From Ilumatobacteraceae bacterium (GTDB lineage Bacteria; Actinomycetota; Acidimicrobiia; Acidimicrobiales; Ilumatobacteraceae), in the NCBI GenBank assembly GCA_025456105.1, contig JALOLG010000112.1, positions 1 to 5,952 of the forward strand: a stretch of DNA of 5,952 bases, written 5' to 3'. Of the stretch, positions 1-4,931 are shown in pieces; position 1 is the first letter of the stretch; each line of letters begins with the position of its first letter. The position numbers and the translations under genes were made by a program. The notes under the pieces were generated by a model. It was not told the origin of the DNA and searched no databases. It saw only the letters and a program-made list of their open reading frames with translations.

Positions 1-99
1 CACGCGCCACCGACCCCAACGTCCCCACCGGCTGCTGCGCCTCCGCCAACGCCGCCTGCGCATCACGCGCCACCGACCCCAACGTCCCCACCGGCTGCT
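1..99 (-). repeat. 63-bp (21-codon) tandem repeat inside the left-edge gene
   Basis: Bases 1-36 and 64-99 are identical over 36 bp, giving a period of 63 bp or exactly 21 codons. The unit encodes QPVGTLGSVARDAQAALAEA plus Q; the full unit is residues 240-260 and the next copy starts at residue 261 and is cut by the window edge. Twenty-one residues is three heptads, and the second half (SVARDAQAALAEAQ) looks helical, while the Pro-Val-Gly start would break the helix. More copies probably continue to the left. Identity at synonymous positions suggests a recent duplication. Confidence 0.85.
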
Positions 100-814
100 C
101 CGTCTGCGCTCGGCGTGCCTGGACGGCGGCGGCAGCCTGGCGGAGATCGGGGGTCGGGCTGGCCGCCGTGACGGCGTTGGCCGCCGCAGCTCGGCCGAGC
201 GACCCCATCGCGCCGGTGGCCACACCCTCGGCCGGCGGGGTGGCACCCGCACCGGCGGGTCCGGCGACCCCGGGCGCACCGCCTGCGGCGTGCGCCGCAT
301 CGGGCTCGGCTTCGGCGGACGGCTCCTGCTCGAGCTGCTCGCGCCGATCGGCTGCCACCGACGACGCCACCTGCGGCGGCATGCCTCGACCGGTGAGCAC
401 CGGGCCGCTCGGTGGGAGCGGGCGTGCCGGCGCCTTCTGGGCGAGCGACGCCGTGGTCTCGGCGACCTCGGGACGCTGCGTGGGCGTCGGCCCAGCGGGT
501 GCGACCTGCTTCGCCACCTGCTGCTCGGCGCGCGCCTCGGCCTGCTGGGTGGCCGAGCCGGCGGCCGCCGCTGACGGCTGCTCGGCGGTCCACTCCTCGG
601 TCATGGCCGACAGGGCCGAGTTGCCCGCCGATGCCTGCCACCGCAGGAACGCGGCTTCGATCTGCGAGCGATCGCCCTTCGGACCCGCCCGCATCACCTC
701 GACCGGGATCTGCGGCCCCGTGTCGGCACGCTCCTGCTCGGCCGACTCGGGCGCGCGCGTCGAGATCTGCGGCGGCGCGGTCTCGCGCTCGCGGACCAGC
801 TCTCGTTCGGCCAT
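1..814 (-). CDS. Uncharacterised Ala/Pro/Glu/Gln-rich repeat protein with an eCIS-like 'AGN' motif (C-terminus beyond window)
   Basis: I do not recognise this gene with certainty. Reading from ATG at 814 gives 271 open codons and then runs off the left edge. Residues 1-50 are charged and Pro-rich (starts MAERELVRERETAPPQIS), with no signal peptide or membrane segment. Residues 51-71 form a predicted helix, QIEAAFLRWQASAGNSALSA, resembling the 'LQRxAGNxAV' motif I know from DUF4157-type and other proteins near extracellular contractile injection systems. Residues 75-238 are low-complexity and probably disordered. From residue 240 a 21-residue unit repeats (second copy cut by the edge). The frame is preferred because it contains no Cys and has a natural composition; the opposite strand gives an implausible Cys/Ser-rich protein that also runs antisense through the aldolase and oxygenase genes. 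Third-position GC cannot separate the two, since their third positions coincide. No strong ribosome site precedes the ATG; in-frame GTGs at 847 and 862 are alternative starts. It is 164 nt from the aldolase and likely a separate unit. Confidence 0.7.
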   Translation of the reverse strand, partial: MAERELVRERETAPPQISTRAPESAEQERADTGPQIPVEVMRAGPKGDRSQIEAAFLRWQASAGNSALSAMTEEWTAEQPSAAAAGSATQQAEARAEQQVAKQVAPAGPTPTQRPEVAETTASLAQKAPARPLPPSGPVLTGRGMPPQVASSVAADRREQLEQEPSAEAEPDAAHAAGGAPGVAGPAGAGATPPAEGVATGAMGSLGRAAAANAVTAASPTPDLRQAAAAVQARRAQTEQPVGTLGSVARDAQAALAEAQQPVGTLGSVAR

Positions 815-865
815 GCGCGGGCGAGTCTCGGCGATCGGCCGCTGCACGGGGAGGGAGGGCACGCC

Positions 866-900
866 GCCCTTCGGGGCACGATCGTTGCCCCTTCGGGCAA
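866..900 (-). other. Cluster of overlapping GC hairpins upstream of the left-edge gene
   Basis: Three short hairpins can be drawn. Hairpin A is 885-890 with 895-900 (TTGCCC/GGGCAA, 4-nt loop). Hairpin C is 866-869 with 874-877 (GCCC/GGGC) around a TTCG loop on the plus strand, CGAA on the minus. Hairpin B is 873-878 with 886-891 (GGGGCA/TGCCCC, 7-nt loop). A and C can coexist, whereas B uses bases from both and excludes them. On the minus strand the order is A, B, C, followed by the ATG at 814. They could be terminators for the aldolase operon, an mRNA leader structure for the next gene, or two copies of a small GCCC-GAAGGG element. No T-tract follows them, so intrinsic termination is not well supported. 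Confidence 0.4.
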
Positions 901-915
901 TCCGACTCACCGTCG

Positions 916-974
916 GGCCCGTTCGCGGTGACATCGGTTGCGGATCCCGCAACGGATGTCACCGAGAACCGGCC
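916..974. repeat. Long imperfect inverted repeat just past the aldolase stop; possible terminator or palindromic element
   Basis: The two arms are nearly perfect. Bases 926-935 (CGGTGACATC) pair with 955-964 (GATGTCACCG). After one G/G mismatch, 937-943 (GTTGCGG) pair with 947-953 (CCGCAAC) around a 3-nt loop. Outside, 921-924 pair with 966-969 and 916-919 with 971-974, each after one mismatch. That gives 25 base pairs with three single mismatches. The structure begins 5 nt beyond the aldolase stop, in the only sizeable non-coding gap in the window. The placement suits transcription termination or 3'-end mRNA stabilisation, but no T-run follows on either strand. A dispersed palindromic repeat is an equal possibility. 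Confidence 0.8.
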
Positions 975-978
975 GCGA

Positions 979-1722
979 TCAGGCGAGCAGGCGCGACTGG
1001 TCGGTGCCGCGGAGCACCAGGGTGGCGCCGCGGGCCCGCCACGTGGCCTCGGCGTCAGCGCCGGCGGCGAACGCGACGACCGGCATCCCCGCCGACACGC
1101 ACGCCGACACCACGTGCTCGACCGCGGCGACGACACGCTCGTCGGACGGATCGAGCGCGCCCATCGCGACCGCGAGGTCGGCCGCGCCCACGAACACCGC
1201 GTCGGCCCCGTCCACCGCCACGATCGCGCCGATCGCGTCGACCGCGTCGGGATCCTCGACCTGCACCACCACCGTCGTGCGGGCGGCGGCCTGCGCCACC
1301 ACCTCCGACATCGACCGCGTGCCCCACCGACCGGCGCGCGTCGAACCCGAGTAGCCCCGTCCGTCCGGTCCGTAGTGCGCCCACCGCACCGCCTGCGCCG
1401 CATCGTCGGCCGACCGGACGTGCGGCACCACCACCCCGGTCGCACCCATGTCGAGCGCCGACTGCACCGCGGCGCGACGCAGCTCGTCGATCCGCACGAG
1501 CACCGGCACGTCGAGCGCGCTCGCGACGGCGAGCATCGAGTCGAGCACGTCGAACGAGAGCGAGGCGTGCTCGGTGTCGAGCACCACCACGTCGGGCCCG
1601 CCACCGGGCGACGCGGCCAGCACCTCGATCACCTGATGCGTGGGCGTGCGGACGACGACGCCGTCGAGCGCCTCACCGGCGCGCAGCCGGGCGCGGAACC
1701 GCTCGGTGCGATGGCCGGTCAC
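979..1722 (-). CDS. HpcH/HpaI family class II aldolase (4-hydroxy-2-oxo acid / 2-keto-3-deoxy sugar acid type)
   Basis: A 247-aa cytosolic enzyme of the HpcH/HpaI aldolase/citrate lyase fold. Members cleave 4-hydroxy-2-oxo acids to pyruvate plus an aldehyde using a divalent metal. Visible family signatures are VVVLDTEHASLSFD (residues 45-58), LVRID (75-79), LDMGATGVVVPHV (90-102), YGPDGRGYSG (117-126), VQVED (153-157) and FVGAADLAVAMG (177-188). The catalytic set of E. coli HpaI (His45, Arg70, Glu149, Asp175) maps to His52, Arg77, Glu156 and Asp182, each shifted by exactly seven residues, so the active site looks intact. Length matches the family. The GTG start at 1722 overlaps the upstream oxygenase stop in a GTGA, implying translational coupling; there is no clear ribosome-binding site. 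Substrate cannot be read from sequence: HpaI, 2-dehydro-3-deoxyglucarate aldolase or a promiscuous homologue all fit. It is the last gene of the run, with a long inverted repeat beyond its stop. Confidence 0.9.
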   Translation of the reverse strand: MTGHRTERFRARLRAGEALDGVVVRTPTHQVIEVLAASPGGGPDVVVLDTEHASLSFDVLDSMLAVASALDVPVLVRIDELRRAAVQSALDMGATGVVVPHVRSADDAAQAVRWAHYGPDGRGYSGSTRAGRWGTRSMSEVVAQAAARTTVVVQVEDPDAVDAIGAIVAVDGADAVFVGAADLAVAMGALDPSDERVVAAVEHVVSACVSAGMPVVAFAAGADAEATWRARGATLVLRGTDQSRLLA

Positions 1723-2717
1723 GTGAGGAGCGCCGCCAGCCGACGCCGCCACTCCACCGACGCCCGGTCCGACTGCACGCTCACCGTCGCGGTCTGCTCG
1801 AGCGGCAGCACGCCGGGCACCAGCTCGAGCATCGCCTTGTCCTCCGCACCGATGGCGCGGTCGAACGTGATCACCTCGTCGGCCGGCACGGAGAAGTCGT
1901 CGTTGCGCCACACGACGAACGTGAAGTACGACGTGACGTCGTCGATCGGCGTGGCGCACAGCAGGATCAGGTGGTCGAGCCCGTGCTCGTAGTGGATCGT
2001 GCTGCGCACCGTGAACGGCAGGTTGAACCCCGTCGACATGCGGCGGTGCACCACCGGTGCGTCGAGTCCCGATGCCACGACGCCGACGGTGTTCCCGACG
2101 TCGACCTCGTACTGGTAGCCGTAGAAGTCGTCGTCGAGCTGCTCGAGATCGAGGTGCGGCACGAGGACGTTGGCCTCGATGCCGAACGTGCCGGTGTGGA
2201 CGAACGGGAAGTGCGAGATGTCGAGGAAGTTGTCGGTCATGCGGGTGGCCGACGTGCGCCACACCTCGACCCCGGAGTTGATCCGGCGGTACGTGGGATC
2301 GTCCTCGGCCGCCATGTGGGGGATGCGCGCCGCCGGTGTGCCCGGGCACAGCCACACCAGCCCGTAGCGCTCCTCGACGTGGACGACCGGGAGATGGGCG
2401 GCCGGCGGCACCGGCCGACCCTCGCCCGACGACGGCACGAGCACGCAGCGACCGCCGTCGCCGAACGCCCAGCCGTGGTACTTGCACACGAGATCGCCGC
2501 CGCGGACGTACCCCTCGCTGAGCGGCGCCTCGCGGTGCGGGCACCGATCGGGCGCTGCCACCACCTCGCCGGCCGGCGACCGCCACAGCACGTACGGATC
2601 GCCGAGCAGCGTGACGGCGAGCGGCGCGTCGGTGACGTCGGCCCCCTCGGCCACGACGTACCAGTGGTCGCGCAGGGCCGGATGTCCGACGAGTGTGGCC
2701 GACCCGTTCGCGCTCAT
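1719..2717 (-). CDS. Rieske [2Fe-2S] non-heme iron oxygenase, catalytic (alpha) subunit
   Basis: A 332-aa terminal oxygenase. The N-terminal Rieske domain (about residues 17-125) shows Cys59-Pro-His61 and Cys78-x-x-His81 (spacing CxH-x16-CxxH), which bind the [2Fe-2S] cluster. The catalytic domain shows NFLDISHFPFVH (163-174): Asp166 is the usual bridging residue for inter-subunit electron transfer, and His169 and His174 are the mononuclear iron ligands. Length and layout resemble the single-component-type VanA/PobA/phenoxybenzoate-like oxygenases (demethylases, aromatic hydroxylases) more than the 450-aa naphthalene type, which needs a beta subunit. No reductase or ferredoxin is in the window, so electrons must come from elsewhere. 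The ATG at 2717 lies 10 nt after the ureD stop, and the 3' end overlaps the aldolase start by 4 nt. Substrate is unknown; O- or N-demethylation or ring hydroxylation are the usual choices. Confidence 0.93.
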   Translation of the reverse strand: MSANGSATLVGHPALRDHWYVVAEGADVTDAPLAVTLLGDPYVLWRSPAGEVVAAPDRCPHREAPLSEGYVRGGDLVCKYHGWAFGDGGRCVLVPSSGEGRPVPPAAHLPVVHVEERYGLVWLCPGTPAARIPHMAAEDDPTYRRINSGVEVWRTSATRMTDNFLDISHFPFVHTGTFGIEANVLVPHLDLEQLDDDFYGYQYEVDVGNTVGVVASGLDAPVVHRRMSTGFNLPFTVRSTIHYEHGLDHLILLCATPIDDVTSYFTFVVWRNDDFSVPADEVITFDRAIGAEDKAMLELVPGVLPLEQTATVSVQSDRASVEWRRRLAALLT

Positions 2718-2741
2718 GGTCCTATTGTCATACCATACGGA
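2714..2741 (-). promoter_or_regulatory. AT-rich ureD/oxygenase junction with ATGA restart and possible internal promoter
   Basis: This short stretch is clearly richer in A/T than its surroundings. On the minus strand it contains TATGGT, which fits the actinobacterial -10 pattern TANNNT, about 14 nt before the oxygenase ATG, but I see no convincing -35. The ureD stop sits in an ATGA (2728-2731). The ATG of that ATGA opens a five-codon frame (Met-Thr-Ile-Gly-Pro) whose stop forms another ATGA with the oxygenase start (2714-2717). Either an internal promoter or a ribosome re-initiation path would fit. An AGGA only 2 nt from the oxygenase ATG is too close to be a normal ribosome-binding site. Confidence 0.25.
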
Positions 2742-3534
2742 GGTCAGGCCCGACAGGGCCTCGGGTTGCGAGCAGCGGCGGCGGGGCGACGCGGCGAGCG
2801 ACCTCGAGCGTGGCGAGGCGGTCGGGGCCGACGGCGAGGAGCACCCCGGCGTCGACGGCCGTCGGCAGCCACGCCGCCGCGACGTCGGGTTCGACCACCA
2901 CCGACGATCCGCCCGCCGGACCCCCGACGACCACCGCCGCCACGAGGTGGCGCGCCGCACCGACGAGCCCGACGCTCCCCCACCCCGGCGTCGTCGGACC
3001 GAGCCGCTCGGCGTGGTCGACCACGACCGTGCCGTCACGGACGACCCGGGTCGCGAGCTCGAGGGAGCCCGACGGCTCGCCGGTCCGGCCGAGCACCACC
3101 TCCTCGACGATGACCGCCGACGCCGCACCGTCGAGCGACACGTCGAAGCGGACGCGATGGTCGGAGCCCGTCACGCTGATGGTCGGCTCCGGGCGCCAGA
3201 CGAGCGCGCCACCGGACCCGACGCGTGCGCTCACCACCTGCTCCGAGTGCTGTCGTCGCCCACGGGGTGCACGCGAGCACTCGGGCGGACGCCAGCACTC
3301 CGATGGTGGGGGCCAGACGATCGTGGCCGCGGCCGTGCCGACCGCCAGGTGCGCTCCGGGCCCGACGTCGAGGTCGAGGTGGAGCTCGTCGCCGGCCACC
3401 GGCGCCGCAGCGCTCGACACCAGCAGCACCCGGCCGGGCGTCCGGCGGATCGCGACCGGCGGCTCCGAGCGCACGTCGACCAGCACGTCGCGACCACCTC
3501 GGCGCGCCACCTCGATCCGAGCCGACGAGCGCAC
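2728..3534 (-). CDS. ureD: Urease accessory protein UreD (UreH)
   Basis: A 268-aa chaperone that binds apo-urease and, with UreF and UreG, forms the complex that carries nickel to the active site. UreD is poorly conserved, but family landmarks are visible: VLLVSSAAAPVAGDELHLDL near residues 36-55, GALVWRPEPTI (109-119), a following beta-rich stretch, LGRTGE (148-153), and a late segment VDAGVLLAVGPDRLATLE. Length is normal. The GTG start at 3534 lies one base after the ureG stop and gives the usual N-terminus; it has no clear ribosome site, so translation is probably coupled to ureG. Residues about 74-97 hold an apparently inserted Pro/Arg-rich segment with two Glu-Cys pairs (PPSECWRPPECSRAPRGRR) where relatives, as I remember them, are shorter. 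Identity rests on motif pattern plus position after ureG. Confidence 0.9.
   Translation of the reverse strand: MRSSARIEVARRGGRDVLVDVRSEPPVAIRRTPGRVLLVSSAAAPVAGDELHLDLDVGPGAHLAVGTAAATIVWPPPSECWRPPECSRAPRGRRQHSEQVVSARVGSGGALVWRPEPTISVTGSDHRVRFDVSLDGAASAVIVEEVVLGRTGEPSGSLELATRVVRDGTVVVDHAERLGPTTPGWGSVGLVGAARHLVAAVVVGGPAGGSSVVVEPDVAAAWLPTAVDAGVLLAVGPDRLATLEVARRVAPPPLLATRGPVGPDLRMV
3243..3302. repeat. Short repeated motif (one inverted, two direct copies) within ureD
   Basis: CCGAGTGCT at 3243-3251 is the exact reverse complement of AGCACTCGG at 3276-3284 (24-nt spacer). A third copy with one mismatch, AGCACTCCG, lies at 3294-3302. The copies underlie the Cys/Pro/Arg-rich segment of UreD that looks like an insertion (Glu-Cys at two sites, His-Ser-Glu at the third). 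They may be remnants of a small local duplication or chance in GC-rich coding sequence. Confidence 0.45.
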
Positions 3535-3535
3535 G

Positions 3536-4225
3536 TCAGCGTTGCCACTCGCGCACGAGCGACCGCACCCACTCGGCGACCGCCTCGGCACCCGCGGTGT
3601 CGACGAGCGACGTGGTCACCACCGGACCCGTGCGCCGAGCCGATGCATCGGCCACCATCCGGTCGACGTCGGCGCCGACGTAGCGGGCGAGATCGACCTT
3701 GTTGATCACGAGCAGGTCGGCGGTCGCCACGCCCGGCCCGCCCTTGCGGGGCACGTCGTCGCCACCGGCGGTGTCGAGCACGAACACCTGCCGGTCGACC
3801 AGGCCCTTGGAGAACACCGCCGTGAGGTTGTCGCCGCCCGACTCCACGAGGCTCAGCTGCACGTCACCGAGCCGGGCCTCGAGCTGCTCGACCGCGTCGA
3901 GGTTGGCCGCGATGTCGTCGCGGATCGCGGTGTGGGGGCAGCAGCCGGTCTCGACCGCGACGATCCGGTCGGTGGGCAGGACGCCGCGCTCGCGGAGCGC
4001 CTCGGCGTCCTCGGTGGTGAAGATGTCGTTGGTGACGACGGCGATCGACAGCTCGTCGCGCAAGAGCTCGCACAGCGCCCCCACGAGCGTGGTCTTGCCG
4101 CTGCCCACCGGGCCACCGACACCGATCCGGATCGGCCGTCCCGTCGGCGCGGGCACGGGATGCTCGACGGCACCGTGCTCGTGCACGTGCTCGTGCGGGT
4201 GCTGGTGGTCGTGGTCGTCTTCCAT
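3536..4225 (-). CDS. ureG: Urease accessory GTPase UreG with histidine-rich N-terminus
   Basis: A 229-aa SIMIBI-class GTPase whose GTP hydrolysis drives nickel delivery to urease. From the ATG at 4225: His-rich tail (residues 5-22 contain eight His, many as alternate residues), P-loop GPVGSGKT (38-45), the nickel-binding Cys-Pro-His in [13 protein letters not shown] (Cys96, His98), then [25 protein letters not shown] and the guanine-specificity NKVD. All key residues are present. An in-frame ATG at 4246 would add seven residues and overlap the ureF stop as ATGA. I prefer 4225 because GGAGGAGG lies 7 nt before it. No ureE is found between ureC and ureF, so the tail may take over UreE's nickel-holding role, as proposed for other His-rich UreG proteins. 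The stop is one base from the ureD GTG. Confidence 0.97.
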   Translation of the reverse strand: MEDDHDHQHPHEHVHEHGAVEHPVPAPTGRPIRIGVGGPVGSGKTTLVGALCELLRDELSIAVVTNDIFTTEDAEALRERGVLPTDRIVAVETGCCPHTAIRDDIAANLDAVEQLEARLGDVQLSLVESGGDNLTAVFSKGLVDRQVFVLDTAGGDDVPRKGGPGVATADLLVINKVDLARYVGADVDRMVADASARRTGPVVTTSLVDTAGAEAVAEWVRSLVREWQR

Positions 4226-4232
4226 GGCCGTG

Positions 4233-4240
4233 CCTCCTCC
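4233..4240 (-). promoter_or_regulatory. Ribosome-binding site that decides the ureG start
   Basis: The minus strand reads GGAGGAGG, then 7 nt (CACGGCC), then the ATG at 4225. This is the best Shine-Dalgarno match in the urease block. It lies inside the codons that the upstream ATG at 4246 would use, favouring the shorter UreG. Confidence 0.65.
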
Positions 4241-4242
4241 GC

Positions 4243-4926
4243 TCATCCGACGAACAGCCGGTTGGTCCAGGTGCCGTGGTGCTCACCCAGGATCTCGGCG
4301 AGGGCGCCGCCCCACGCCGGCAGGTCGGCGACCGGGCCCGAGGCCGCCGACACCGCGTCGGCGGCGAGGTCGGCGACGATCGGCGCCACCGCCACCTGCA
4401 CCCCCACCACCTCGAACGGGTCGAGCGCGAGCAGCCGCACCACCGACGACGTGACGGCACCGCACAGGTGGTGCAGCACGAGCCCGGCCGCGTCGGCCGG
4501 CTCGCCCCCTGCGACCGCCACCGCGACCCCCCACACGAGCGGCTGGTGCGCGCCGTCAGGGCGTGCGACGGCGTCGAGGGCCGGGGCGGACCAGCCGGCG
4601 CGCACCGTCCGCAGCAGCTGGCGTCCGAGCTGGCGGCTCACCTCGCGCAGCCGGGGTGACAGCACCCGTGCCTCGTACTCACGATCGAGCTCGCCGAGCC
4701 GGGCGGCGACGCGGTCGCCCTCCAGCGCGGCCCGGCACGCCGCCGCGGCGAACGCGGCATCGACGGCACCCGTGGTCGCGAGCCGCCCTCGGAGGAATCG
4801 CTCGAGCGTGGGCGCGTCCACCACGTCGCCTGCGGCCACCGCCGCCTCGGCGCCCGCCGAGTGCGCATGGGCGCCGCTGGGGAAGCGGGTGTCGGCGAGG
4901 AGCAGCAGCAGACCCGGCGTGGCCAC
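4243..4926 (-). CDS. ureF: Urease accessory protein UreF
   Basis: A 227-aa, mainly helical chaperone that binds UreD on apo-urease and recruits UreG. The N-terminus [19 protein letters not shown] (residues 7-25) matches the UreF signature 'L-x-D-S-x-x-P-x-G-x-x-x-H-S-x-G', with Asp, Pro, Gly and His-Ser in place. The middle ([20 protein letters not shown]) and the end ([11 protein letters not shown]) are also typical. The GTG start at 4926 lies 5 nt after the ureC stop; the frame is open further upstream but there reads through the ureC coding region, so the longer 363-codon version is not real. There is no evident ribosome site, consistent with coupling to ureC. The stop is 17 nt from the preferred ureG start, or overlaps the alternative ureG ATG by 4 nt. 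Confidence 0.95.
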   Translation of the reverse strand: MATPGLLLLLADTRFPSGAHAHSAGAEAAVAAGDVVDAPTLERFLRGRLATTGAVDAAFAAAACRAALEGDRVAARLGELDREYEARVLSPRLREVSRQLGRQLLRTVRAGWSAPALDAVARPDGAHQPLVWGVAVAVAGGEPADAAGLVLHHLCGAVTSSVVRLLALDPFEVVGVQVAVAPIVADLAADAVSAASGPVADLPAWGGALAEILGEHHGTWTNRLFVG

Positions 4927-4931
4927 GGCCG

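Noticed and set aside
1..99. CRISPR array
   Set aside because: The period is 63 bp with an exact 21-codon phase, the repeated unit lies in a coding frame, and only two copies are seen.
694..900. 68-codon minus-strand frame starting with TTG in hairpin A
   Set aside because: Arg-rich out-of-frame product overlapping the start of the left-edge gene, with no ribosome-binding site.
63..1604. 513-codon minus-strand frame overlapping the aldolase and the left-edge gene
   Set aside because: Arg/Ala-rich translation out of frame with the aldolase motifs; it also crosses the long inverted repeat.
168..3113. 981-codon plus-strand open frame across the left-edge gene, aldolase, oxygenase and part of ureD
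   Set aside because: It is antisense to genes with intact catalytic motifs, its product is Cys/Ser- then Arg/Pro-rich without any recognisable domain, and long antisense frames are expected at this GC content.
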